The notes below the pieces were generated by a model. That model had not been told where the DNA came from. It ran no database searches and saw only the letters and a program-made list of their open reading frames with translations. Positions 9,283 through 17,079 of a stretch of DNA of 64,000 nt are shown one piece after another. Each line of letters opens with the position of its first letter. Positions within the stretch are counted from its first letter, which is position 1. The translations under genes were made by a program, and so were the position numbers. Source of the DNA: an uncultured Spirochaetales bacterium (lineage in GTDB: Bacteria; Spirochaetota; Spirochaetia; Sphaerochaetales; Sphaerochaetaceae). Where the stretch lies: the NCBI GenBank assembly GCA_934277975.1, contig CAKQWE010000003.1, positions 1 to 64,000 of the forward strand, in the 5' to 3' direction.

Positions 9283-11445
9283 ATGAAATCAATTGCCGTT
9301 AATGAGGCCCTAGAGAATATCAACGAATACTTAGGCAGTGTTAACATATATCCGTATTTTGTCTCTGTAAGCGGGAGCAATGAGTATCGGCTTCTTCTGC
9401 ATCGTTTCGTTTCATTGAAGAAGGTCAAGATCAGTGAATTTTGCAGCGCAGACGCATATCCTGATCTCGACGGTTTTCTTGACGCGGTTAAGGAAGAACA
9501 TAATGAAAAGCTGATTCTCGGTGTCGGAGAATATATTACCTGCGGAGGCAATACTGACATTCTATACGGCTTGAAAAATCTACCCTCTCCTAAGACCGTT
9601 GTATTATGCAGAGGAATAAAACAGGAACTTTCAAAACTCAGCAATGCAGATCGTAAATTCAACGCAAGACGTTTCTGCTGCGTGGATTCCGAGCTTGACT
9701 TTTCTGTGATTTCAGCAGGATTTCCTATCGGACTACAATTGTGCGAAGGGTATAAGAATCTTATTTCTGTGCTCGAGGACGGTGCTAACGGCAATGTATA
9801 TGTAAAAACCAACTTGGATGTTGCTTCGACGAAAAAGATTTCCTCTGCTTACGATGCAATATGCGAACAAGATCTTCAGTTTAAACTTCCGGAAAACTGC
9901 TTGGATGACGAGCAGTGGCGTGAGTTTTTGGAGAATCCAGACATTTCCGGTTCTTGTGAGCTTTCAAGTTGGAGAGCATATCTCAAGTTCAAATTGAACC
10001 CATCAGAAGCTAATGATTACCTGCGGGCAGTTGTGGCAACTTCTGTGAATTATTCGGCATACAAGAAGAATCTGTTCGATTTGATTCTCTCATATTCTCC
10101 GAAGAGCAAGGAATACGGCGTATTTTATCCTCAGAGAAAAGCACTTCTAAAGGCTTCGCAAGACATGGGAATCAATTCGTATCTTGCAAAGTCAAAGCAA
10201 CGCGAGTCGCAGAGAATATATTACCTTACGGATAACACCGAAGAGGAACGGTATGAGATAATAAAGGAAATTGTTTCTCTGGGCACTGTTCCAAAAGAAA
10301 TGGTTACTATTTTCCCAGAGCTGGATGATTACTTATGTAATTATGTCTTCAGTTGCAAAAATGGTGAACTTTTGACTGAATATTTTCAGAAATACAAGGC
10401 CAATAAACTGTTAAATAGGATTCCGGATACGTTTCTTGAAACAGTGAAGGAATATTCCTTAGACGGCAACAGAAAGTACAATGTGTTGCCGACACGTGGC
10501 TCACTTGTTGAACAGTACAATGACGGTAAAAACGGCATGATTTGGATTGATGCTTTGGGTGTTGAATTTCTAGGCTACATCCAACGCATTTGCGCTAAAA
10601 TCGGATTGAAGATGGATGTTCAGATTGGCCGTGCCGTTCTCCCCACTTTGACAAGTATAAACAAGTCTTTCTATGATGAGTGGAAAGGGCCAAAGCAACA
10701 GACAAAGCGTTTGGATGACATCAAACACAAAGGTGAAGATCGTTTTAATTACGAAAGCGGCGGTGATGGTAAGTTACCGCTTTACATGGTTGCTGAGTTA
10801 AACGTCATAAAAGATGCACTGTGTAGAGCTAAAAGTTTGCTACTGCAAGAAGAAGTCAGAAAAGTTATCATTGCTTCAGATCATGGTGCAAGCCGCTTAG
10901 CTGTAATTAACGAACAACAAAGTAAACATACGATGTCGGATACAACCGGAAAACATTCTGGCAGATGTTGTCCTCTAAGCGAAACAGATGAAAGACCGGA
11001 TTCTGCAACTTCAGAAAACGGATTCTGGGTACTGGCAAATTATGATCGCTTTGGCGGAGGCAGAAAGGCAAGTGTTGAAGTTCATGGTGGGGCCACACTT
11101 GAAGAAGTCATTGTGCCTGTCATAGAGCTTACACTGCTTGATTCTTCGATCTCGATGGAAAACCTGACCCCAACAGTTTGGTCCAGCTATAACGAAGATC
11201 CTGTTCTAGAGTTATTCTGTGCAGCAAATGTTGGCAAGATGAGATTACGTGTTGGAGATGTGACTTATGAAACGGAAAAGGTCAGCAACGTTAAATATCG
11301 TTTTGTACTTAACAAGCATAAGATATCTGGACCATATACGGCCGAAGTGTTGGATTCCGATTCCATAATCGGAAAGATAAGCTTTGATATTCAGAAACGT
11401 AGTGGCGGAAAGAATAGCAAAGTTGAGGATGATTTCTTTATTTAA
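9283..11445 (+). CDS. pglZ: PglZ alkaline-phosphatase-superfamily BREX protein
   Basis: The 720-aa product has the PglZ signature in its C-terminal half. A metal-binding strand MIWIDALGVEF lies near residue 420, VLPTLTSINKS near 450, a second metal motif IIASDHGASR near residue 531, and EVHGGATLEEVIVPV follows. PglZ is the marker gene of all BREX types and belongs to the alkaline phosphatase fold; its biochemical role in BREX is not settled. ATG 9283 is chosen over GTG 9274 because AAGGAAGG sits at 9268-9275, well spaced for ATG 9283. The preceding stop codon ends at 9281, so the two genes are tightly joined. Confidence 0.85.
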   Translation: MKSIAVNEALENINEYLGSVNIYPYFVSVSGSNEYRLLLHRFVSLKKVKISEFCSADAYPDLDGFLDAVKEEHNEKLILGVGEYITCGGNTDILYGLKNLPSPKTVVLCRGIKQELSKLSNADRKFNARRFCCVDSELDFSVISAGFPIGLQLCEGYKNLISVLEDGANGNVYVKTNLDVASTKKISSAYDAICEQDLQFKLPENCLDDEQWREFLENPDISGSCELSSWRAYLKFKLNPSEANDYLRAVVATSVNYSAYKKNLFDLILSYSPKSKEYGVFYPQRKALLKASQDMGINSYLAKSKQRESQRIYYLTDNTEEERYEIIKEIVSLGTVPKEMVTIFPELDDYLCNYVFSCKNGELLTEYFQKYKANKLLNRIPDTFLETVKEYSLDGNRKYNVLPTRGSLVEQYNDGKNGMIWIDALGVEFLGYIQRICAKIGLKMDVQIGRAVLPTLTSINKSFYDEWKGPKQQTKRLDDIKHKGEDRFNYESGGDGKLPLYMVAELNVIKDALCRAKSLLLQEEVRKVIIASDHGASRLAVINEQQSKHTMSDTTGKHSGRCCPLSETDERPDSATSENGFWVLANYDRFGGGRKASVEVHGGATLEEVIVPVIELTLLDSSISMENLTPTVWSSYNEDPVLELFCAANVGKMRLRVGDVTYETEKVSNVKYRFVLNKHKISGPYTAEVLDSDSIIGKISFDIQKRSGGKNSKVEDDFFI

Positions 11446-11457
11446 AAGGGAATTGCT

Positions 11458-12915
11458 ATGGACGAAACTACAAGGAAATTAAGAAATTACTTCGATGAGA
11501 TGGTTGTCTATAAAGACCTTAAGAACAGCAATTTTTTCTCTGCACTCAGTCTGCCCTCCTTCACAAGAGACTGGCTTCTCAGAAAATTTGCAGATGAAGA
11601 GGGGCATTTTGATAATGAACGACTCGCGGAGTTCGTAAAAAAATATATACCCAAGAAAAATGATTGGACAGCAATCAAAAGTCGTATCGTAAAGGACAAT
11701 GAACATGTAAGAATCTTGGCCAAGATTTCAGTCGAGGTTGCTGTTCGTACCGGTCAGGTCTCTTTTACGCTTCCAGACTTTGGACTTTCTACGAAAGAAA
11801 CCATAATAGAGGATGATGTATGGTTTGATTATAAAGAACAGCTGATAAGTGGACACGAAGTTTGGGGCATGATTGAGCTGGGATATCGGTTACCTGATGA
11901 TTCTGTAATACCGCATGTTCCCGGAAAAATCAGACTTATTAGCTTTAGAAATTTTTGCCCATATGAAATCAATACCGAGTACTACAAAACTGTCCGCTCT
12001 AAGTTTGATATAAAAGAGTGGGTTGATATTTTGCTCGGTGCAGTTGATTACAATGCAGCAGGATATAACAATCTTGAAGAAAAGCTTACAATGCTGACAC
12101 GCCTTCTTCCCTTTGTTGAGAAGAGGCTTAACTTGATTGAACTTGCACCTAAAGGTACTGGAAAATCATATCTTTTTGGTAGGGTAAGTCGTTATGGTTG
12201 GCTTTCAAGTGGTGGTGTAATGTCTCGAGCCAAGATGTTCTATGACATTTCTAAACGTACTGAGGGCCTTGTTTCTGGAAATGACTTCATAACGCTCGAT
12301 GAAGTTCAAACGATTTCGTTTACCGATGTGGATGAAATGCGCGCAGCTCTTAAGGGATATTTGGAATCTGGTGTATTTACAGTTGGTAATTATGAGGGCA
12401 CGGCATCATCTGGCGTCATTCTATGTGGCAACATTTCAAAGGAAATCATGGATAATGACGGAACTACGGATATGTTCTGCGAACTCCCGGCGGTATTCCA
12501 TGAATCAGCACTTATAGAAAGATTCCACGGATTCATCAAAGGCTGGAATATTCCGAGGATGAACGATGATTTGAAAATATCCGGGTGGGCGCTCAACTCC
12601 GAATATTTCTGCTCGATTCTTCACGAATTAAGGGATGATACAACCTACAGATCTATCGTCGATGCCTTGGTTGTTGTCCCGACTGGAGCAGATACAAGAG
12701 ATACGGAAGCTGTAAAGAGAATTGCTACGGCATATTTGAAGCTTCTATTTCCTAATGCCAGAAAACCTGAAGACATTGATAGCCGCGATTTCAACAGGTA
12801 TTGCCTTCGCAGAGCTTGTAATATGCGAGCAACGATAAAAATGCAGCTTGGAATAATGGACAGCGAGTATCGCGGAAAAGATATTCCTGCCTTTAAAGTA
12901 GCGGAGATAAACTAA
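11458..12915 (+). CDS. brxL: BrxL-like AAA+ protein, short form without a visible Lon domain
   Basis: The 485-aa protein matches BrxL: the AAA+ P-loop ELAPKGTGKSYLFGRVSRYG (about 225-244), then LSSGGVMSRAKMFYD, and a Walker B region DFITLDEVQTISF (about 277-289). BrxL proteins usually run to about 680 aa and end in a Lon-like protease domain; this one stops after the AAA+ lid region. BrxL forms DNA-translocating rings in characterised BREX systems and is needed for phage defence. The stop TAA (12913-12915) shares its last base with the ATG of the next gene, so translation is probably coupled. Confidence 0.82.
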   Translation: MDETTRKLRNYFDEMVVYKDLKNSNFFSALSLPSFTRDWLLRKFADEEGHFDNERLAEFVKKYIPKKNDWTAIKSRIVKDNEHVRILAKISVEVAVRTGQVSFTLPDFGLSTKETIIEDDVWFDYKEQLISGHEVWGMIELGYRLPDDSVIPHVPGKIRLISFRNFCPYEINTEYYKTVRSKFDIKEWVDILLGAVDYNAAGYNNLEEKLTMLTRLLPFVEKRLNLIELAPKGTGKSYLFGRVSRYGWLSSGGVMSRAKMFYDISKRTEGLVSGNDFITLDEVQTISFTDVDEMRAALKGYLESGVFTVGNYEGTASSGVILCGNISKEIMDNDGTTDMFCELPAVFHESALIERFHGFIKGWNIPRMNDDLKISGWALNSEYFCSILHELRDDTTYRSIVDALVVVPTGADTRDTEAVKRIATAYLKLLFPNARKPEDIDSRDFNRYCLRRACNMRATIKMQLGIMDSEYRGKDIPAFKVAEIN

Positions 12916-13118
12916 TGGCAAAATCACACTCTTGTAAAATATGCTTTAAAGAGAATCTGACCAAAGATGAAATCGGAGCTACGAGAAAACTAATCGATAA
13001 GGATGCAAAAGAGTTCTTTTGTATTAACTGTCTTGCAGATTTCTTGGGCTGCACGGTAGATGAACTGTTAGAAAAAATCGAAGAATTCAAAGAAGAGGGC
13101 TGCACTCTCTTTAAGTGA
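12915..13118 (+). CDS. Small four-cysteine (zinc-ribbon-like) protein of the BREX locus
   Basis: The 67-aa protein carries two CxxC pairs, CKIC at residues 7-10 and CINC at about 35-38, an arrangement that would bind one zinc or iron. The C-terminal half is charged and helical (DELLEKIEEFKEEGC). The ATG overlaps the brxL stop by one base, and the cysteine desulfurase gene starts 63 bases downstream. No named family was recognised. Its place between brxL and a desulfurase suggests an adaptor or sulfur-relay part, but this is only contextual. Confidence 0.65.
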   Translation: MAKSHSCKICFKENLTKDEIGATRKLIDKDAKEFFCINCLADFLGCTVDELLEKIEEFKEEGCTLFK

Positions 13119-13181
13119 AAAATCACGTAATGACAGTCTCCGTTGGATTGGCATGTATCGCGTTTTGAATGAGGACAAGTC

Positions 13182-14312
13182 ATGAAGCAATATATCTACG
13201 CCGATAATGCGGCAACAACAAAACTGGATATCAATGCTTTTGAAGCAATGAAGCCGTATCTTTTAGAGTTCTACGGAAACGCTTCGCAGCCTTACTTTTT
13301 CTCCTTGAAGTCGAAGCGGGCCCTTAAAGAGGCTCGGAAGACGATTGCCGATTGTATTGGAGCTCTACCAGAGGAACTTTACTTTACCTCTGGTGGAACC
13401 GAGAGCGACAACTGGGCAATTAAATGCTTTGGACCCCGTAACGTTGTCCGTAAAGTCTATACTTCCGAAATTGAGCACCATGCTATTCTAAACTCTGACG
13501 AAAACGCTACTCGTCTGTCGGTCGACTCGAAAGGTATTGTTTTGCCGGATGTGTTGGAAGAAGCATTTATCTCGGATGACTCTCCTGTGCCGAGTTGCTT
13601 TTCCACTCTTGTTTCAATCATGCTTGTAAACAATGAGATAGGTACAATTGAGCCAATCAAAGAACTTGCAGCTATTGCTCATACGCATCATGCGTTGTTC
13701 CATACAGATGCCGTTCAAGCAGTCGGTCATATACCGATTGACGTCAACGAATTAGGCATTGACATGCTTTCAGCTTCGGCTCACAAATTCAACGGCCCCA
13801 AAGGGATTGGTTTTCTATACGTGCGAAAGGGTACTGTTTTCTCTTCCTACGCCAACGGCGGTGCACAGGAGCATGGGATGCGTGCTGGTACGGAAAATGT
13901 CGCTGGCATTGTGGGAATGGCCATGGCTCTAAAAAAGAACTGCGACGAGATGCAGCAGACTAGAGAGAAACTGCACTCTATGGAAATGGCTTTTATTGAC
14001 ACACTTCGAAGGGAGAAGATTGATTTTGTGAGAAACGGTTCCGACAACAGGGTTCCCGGTAATATCAATATCTCATTCCGAGGTGCAAGTGGCGAAATGC
14101 TCCTTCATCGTCTGGATTTGATGGGTATATGTATATCAACCGGTTCGGCATGCAACTCGGCCAATACGCAGGTATCTCATGTGATTAAGGCAATCGGCGT
14201 ACCGCAGGAATATGCTGAGGGTACTATTAGAGTTAGCTTCGGGAGGGATAACAGATTGGAAGATTCTATAGAAGTTGCAAACGCAATTATAAAAGTTATA
14301 GCAAATAAGTAA
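13182..14312 (+). CDS. Cysteine desulfurase (IscS/DndA-like) of the BREX locus
   Basis: The 376-aa protein is a PLP-dependent class V aminotransferase-fold desulfurase. Visible are SGGTESDNWAIK (about 69-80), the PLP lysine in SASAHKFNGPKG (K about 202) and the catalytic cysteine in STGSACNSANTQVSHV (C about 323). It takes sulfur from cysteine as a persulfide. The likely local acceptors are the cysteine-rich BrxP protein or the small four-cysteine protein, parallel to DndA/SspA feeding DndC/SspD in DNA phosphorothioation (inference). It shares the island's AT-rich codon use and differs clearly from the housekeeping desulfurase at 43044-44198. Confidence 0.85.
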   Translation: MKQYIYADNAATTKLDINAFEAMKPYLLEFYGNASQPYFFSLKSKRALKEARKTIADCIGALPEELYFTSGGTESDNWAIKCFGPRNVVRKVYTSEIEHHAILNSDENATRLSVDSKGIVLPDVLEEAFISDDSPVPSCFSTLVSIMLVNNEIGTIEPIKELAAIAHTHHALFHTDAVQAVGHIPIDVNELGIDMLSASAHKFNGPKGIGFLYVRKGTVFSSYANGGAQEHGMRAGTENVAGIVGMAMALKKNCDEMQQTREKLHSMEMAFIDTLRREKIDFVRNGSDNRVPGNINISFRGASGEMLLHRLDLMGICISTGSACNSANTQVSHVIKAIGVPQEYAEGTIRVSFGRDNRLEDSIEVANAIIKVIANK

Positions 14313-14748
14313 AACATCAAACAATAAGCTTGCTTTTCTTGTTCTCCTCGGAGGCTAAATTTCAGGCTTTGGGGACTGTGAGATGCCTCTTGCTTGTGAA
14401 TGGATTGTCTACATCGTGTAGCTATAGTCATCCTTCTCGGCCGCACTTGTTTTGGTTCTCTCAAGGAAAAACTTCAGATGGAGTTGACATTTACTTGCAG
14501 GTCTCAATATTCAAAGAGTATTCACAAAAAGTACGTTTCAATTTTAGTAGTTCGTGATGTGCGTTACGTGTGAGTCATTGATGCTCGAAAAGTTTGATGC
14601 GTTCTGATGCATCGTAGTCCGCCGTAATGCGCCTTGGTCCGCCCGTAACCGTAGTATTCCCATATTCGTCTACATACGCCAACATAAGCCTACATGCGTC
14701 CGCATAGACTCGCAACGAAAACAAAACCAACAAAGGCATCGGTTTTTG
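14313..14748. other. Non-coding gap right of the BREX locus
   Basis: About 436 bases separate the desulfurase gene from the arcC promoter. The left two thirds hold no recognisable gene. The right part (14592-14705) is a degenerate GC-rich repeat described separately. No integrase, tRNA or direct repeat matching the left edge of the island was seen. Confidence 0.5.
14592..14705 (-). repeat. Degenerate 9-10-nt periodic repeat, related to 33448-33538
   Basis: The segment is built of short units ending in CGCC or CGTC (for example GTAGTCCGCC, TTGGTCCGCC, TACATACGCC). Its first 42 bases match the reverse complement of 33497-33538 with only about six differences. The two copies therefore belong to one dispersed intergenic family. 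Confidence 0.7.
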
Positions 14749-14776
14749 TTGCAATTTGTTGCGTTTGGGGTATACT
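14749..14776 (+). promoter_or_regulatory. Probable sigma-70-type promoter of arcC
   Basis: TTGCAA (14749-14754) is separated by 16 bases from TATACT (14771-14776). This leaves an untranslated leader of about 110 bases before the arcC ATG. Confidence 0.6.
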
Positions 14777-14892
14777 ATCGTCATGCAGTGGAGCGGTGGC
14801 GCTGGGAAGGCTCAGGGACATCGGTCTAGGGCGGATGTTGCAGGTGATGCAAGTACTGCAAGCAAGAGAAGTTATCAGGAGAGGATTAGGAT

Positions 14893-15828
14893 ATGTCTAA
14901 GATTGTCATTGCACTTGGTGGAAATGCGTTGGGAAGCACCCCGTATGAGCAGCTTGAGTTGGTAAGGGAGACCGCAAAGCCCATAGTGGACCTTATCGCT
15001 GCGGGAAATGAGGTCGTGATCGCCCATGGAAACGGGCCTCAGGTTGGGATGATCAACCTTGGTATGGCCACCGCTGCGGAGGCGAAGGCCATCAAGAGCG
15101 ATATGCCGTTTCCGGAGTGCGGTGCAATGAGCCAGGGCTACATAGGCTATCATCTTCAGAACGCAATTGGCAACGAGCTTGCCTCCCGTGGAATGGACAA
15201 GGAGGTTGCAACAGTCGTGACGCAGGTGCTTGTCGATGAGAACGACCAGGCCTTCTCCCATCCTACAAAGCCGGTTGGAGCCTTCTATGACAAGGAGACT
15301 GCTGACAGGATCGCCAAGGAGAAGGGCTACACGATGGTTGAGGATGCAGGTCGTGGCTACAGACAGGTCGTTCCATCTCCAAAGCCGATCGATGTAATAG
15401 AGAAGAGGGCCGTCGAAGGCCTCATTGCTCAGGGGTGTGTCGTAATCACAGTCGGTGGCGGTGGAATCCCTGTGGTGCGCAAGGACGGAAAACTCTACGG
15501 AACCCCTGCTGTCATAGACAAGGACTTTGCATCAGAGAAGCTTGCAGAGCTCATAGATGCTGACCAGCTTGTAATCCTCACCGCCGTTGAGAAGGTTGCA
15601 ATCAATTTCAGAAAGGAGAACGAAGAGTGGCTTTCTGAGCTCACTACGAGCAAGGCCAAGGAGCTTGCATCCCAGGGTCACTTCGCACCGGGCTCCATGC
15701 TTCCAAAGGTCCAGGCCTGCGTTCAGTTCGCAGAGAGCAAGAAGGGTAGGGTCGCAATCATCACATCCCTTGACAAGGCCCTTCAGGCACTCAATGGCGA
15801 GACTGGAACCAAGGTGGTTCTTGGTTGA
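14893..15828 (+). CDS. arcC: Carbamate kinase
   Basis: The 311-aa enzyme reversibly transfers phosphate between carbamoyl phosphate and ADP, giving ATP in arginine deiminase-type fermentation. Family hallmarks are ALGGNALG at residues 7-14, HGNGPQVG near 45, VGAFYDKE, VITVGGGGIPV near 187, the VIDKD segment, and a C-terminal FAPGSMLPKVQA. The length is normal for ArcC. Start ATG 14893 follows AGGAGAGGATTAGGAT. No arginine deiminase or ornithine carbamoyltransferase gene lies next to it, so it stands alone here. It is the first gene with the housekeeping codon style right of the island. Confidence 0.93.
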   Translation: MSKIVIALGGNALGSTPYEQLELVRETAKPIVDLIAAGNEVVIAHGNGPQVGMINLGMATAAEAKAIKSDMPFPECGAMSQGYIGYHLQNAIGNELASRGMDKEVATVVTQVLVDENDQAFSHPTKPVGAFYDKETADRIAKEKGYTMVEDAGRGYRQVVPSPKPIDVIEKRAVEGLIAQGCVVITVGGGGIPVVRKDGKLYGTPAVIDKDFASEKLAELIDADQLVILTAVEKVAINFRKENEEWLSELTTSKAKELASQGHFAPGSMLPKVQACVQFAESKKGRVAIITSLDKALQALNGETGTKVVLG

Positions 15829-15870
15829 TATCAGGCTTTAGGCCGATATCCTTGAATTCTGGGTTTTGAA

Positions 15871-16494
15871 ATGCAGGAGCAGTTCCTATTGTTTGATGAA
15901 TCTGAATTCGATGTCTGTGCAGACATCAATGCACTTGTAATAGGTGCTGACGAGGCGGGACGCGGGCCGTTGGCCGGTCCCGTCTGTGCTTCTGCGGTGG
16001 CGCTGCCGCAGGGTTTCCCCTTCGAGCTTTTGAACGACTCCAAGAAGATGACTGAGAGGAAGCGCCTTTTGGCCGAGCCTGTCATAAAGGAGAAGGCCCT
16101 TGCCTGGGCCGTGTGCTGGGCTACTCCCAAAGAGATTGATGAGATCAATATACTTCAAGCTTCGTTGCTCGCTATGAAAAGGGCCTTTGAAAGGGTTCGT
16201 TCACAGTTGGCGGGGTTGGGTTTGGATGCAGACATGCTTCTTGTCGATGGCAACAAGACCCCTGATGTTGATTTCCCATGCCAGGCGATAGTGAAGGGGG
16301 ACTCCAAGGTCCCTGCCATAATGGCGGCCTCCATCCTTGCAAAGAACGCAAGGGATAGGTTCATGGTATGTGCCGCTTCAAAATGGCCTGAGTATGGATT
16401 CGAGAAGCACAAAGGGTATCCGTGCCCTTTGCATAAGCAAATGCTCTACAAGTATGGGCCGTGTCCCATACATAGAAAGACATTCAAGTATTAG
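15871..16494 (+). CDS. rnhB: Ribonuclease HII
   Basis: The 207-aa enzyme cuts RNA in RNA-DNA hybrids and removes single ribonucleotides from DNA. The DEAGRGPLAGPV motif (about residues 28-39) carries the first catalytic Asp-Glu pair. Further acidic residues are in MLLVDGNKTPD (near 125), and the ending HKGYPCPLHKQ is typical. The length is normal. The gene is 42 bases after arcC and converges on the PUR-domain gene. The Shine-Dalgarno before ATG 15871 is weak. Confidence 0.93.
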   Translation: MQEQFLLFDESEFDVCADINALVIGADEAGRGPLAGPVCASAVALPQGFPFELLNDSKKMTERKRLLAEPVIKEKALAWAVCWATPKEIDEINILQASLLAMKRAFERVRSQLAGLGLDADMLLVDGNKTPDVDFPCQAIVKGDSKVPAIMAASILAKNARDRFMVCAASKWPEYGFEKHKGYPCPLHKQMLYKYGPCPIHRKTFKY

Positions 16495-16531
16495 AATGCG
16501 CTGGTACGTTGCAAGAAGGAGGCTCTTTGCC

Positions 16532-16783
16532 TTACTGGGAATCCCTCTTGTTTGCGTGGACCTTCATGAAGTCGACTGACTTCTGGAACTCGCGGATGAA
16601 CTCTCCAAGGTCCTCTGGGTAGACGATTACACTCTGGCGGATGAAACGGCCTTCGTCTGCGGTGACTTTGCTCTCGACTATGTTCAGGTACATGTCGCCT
16701 TTGTAGTTCTCCTTGACATTGAAGAAATAGGTTCTGTCGTTCGTTACGAACTTGGTTGAGAAAACTTCACCGCGCTGACCCAT
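16532..16783 (-). CDS. PUR-domain nucleic-acid-binding protein (DUF3276/BpuR type)
   Basis: The 83-aa protein has the compact single PUR-repeat form: a beta-rich start (GEVFSTKFVTNDRTYFFNVK), YLNIVESKV and a C-terminal amphipathic helix (LGEFIREFQKSVDFMKVH). Members include BpuR of Borrelia, which binds DNA and RNA and regulates gene expression, and DUF3276 proteins of Bacteroidetes. The RBS GGAGGGG sits just upstream of the ATG. It is transcribed on the minus strand, downstream of a tRNA-Gly gene and separated from it by a terminator. Confidence 0.8.
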   Translation of the reverse strand: MGQRGEVFSTKFVTNDRTYFFNVKENYKGDMYLNIVESKVTADEGRFIRQSVIVYPEDLGEFIREFQKSVDFMKVHANKRDSQ

Positions 16784-16848
16784 AGGAAAACCCCTCCGCT
16801 ATGATAGTGTATTCGCAATCCGCACACGAATGCACGAGCTTGGAAAAC

Positions 16849-16870
16849 AAAAAACCACGCATGAGCGTGG
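16849..16870 (-). terminator. Rho-independent terminator after tRNA-Gly
   Basis: On the minus strand the sequence forms CCACGC-TCAT-GCGTGG, a 6-bp perfect stem, followed by six T. It lies 5 bases after the tRNA 3' end and before the PUR-domain gene. Confidence 0.85.
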
Positions 16871-16875
16871 TCTTA

Positions 16876-16946
16876 AGCGCCCGACGGGAGTCGAACCCGC
16901 TTCTTCAGCTTGGAAGGCTGAGGTAATACCATTATACCACAAGCGC
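16876..16946 (-). tRNA. tRNA-Gly (anticodon TCC)
   Basis: The 71-nt minus-strand sequence folds as a full cloverleaf. The acceptor GCGCTTG pairs with CGGGCGC (including G-T pairs). The D arm contains TGGTATAATGGTA and the anticodon loop is CTTCCAA (anticodon TCC). The T arm GCGGG-TTCGACT-CCCGT is complete. CCA is not encoded. It is flanked by its own promoter and terminator. Confidence 0.95.
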
Positions 16947-16959
16947 ACGTACGAACGTA

Positions 16960-16989
16960 TTTATACCCAATAAGACGGGAAAACGTCAA
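16960..16989 (-). promoter_or_regulatory. Promoter of tRNA-Gly
   Basis: On the minus strand TTGACG (16989-16984) is followed after 18 bases by TATAAA (16965-16960). This places the transcript start a few bases upstream of the tRNA 5' end. Confidence 0.7.
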
Positions 16990-16996
16990 GTAGGGC

Positions 16997-17026
16997 CTGA
17001 CAAAAAACAAATCCTTATGCTATATT
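16997..17026 (+). promoter_or_regulatory. Possible promoter of smc
   Basis: CTGACA (16997-17002) is separated by 18 bases from TATATT (17021-17026), divergent from the tRNA promoter. The -35 match is imperfect. Confidence 0.4.
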
Positions 17027-17079
17027 TCTCCTGTTTGGGAAGTTGCTCTCTAGTCGAGTTAGTTCTTTGTGAGGTGAAC

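Noticed and set aside
917..14312. Complete Dnd or Ssp phosphorothioation operon
   Set aside because: No DndB, DndD or DndE and no SspE were recognised; PglZ and BrxL show it is BREX, with only the sulfur enzymes shared.
14330..14557. 75-codon reading frame between the BREX locus and arcC
   Set aside because: No ribosome-binding site and no recognisable protein features.
14783..14965. Short reading frame in the arcC leader
   Set aside because: It runs into arcC in another frame and has no Shine-Dalgarno; more likely untranslated leader.
17017..17079. Longer N-terminus of SMC
   Set aside because: The added residues are not part of the family and the RBS GAGGTG fits GTG 17080.
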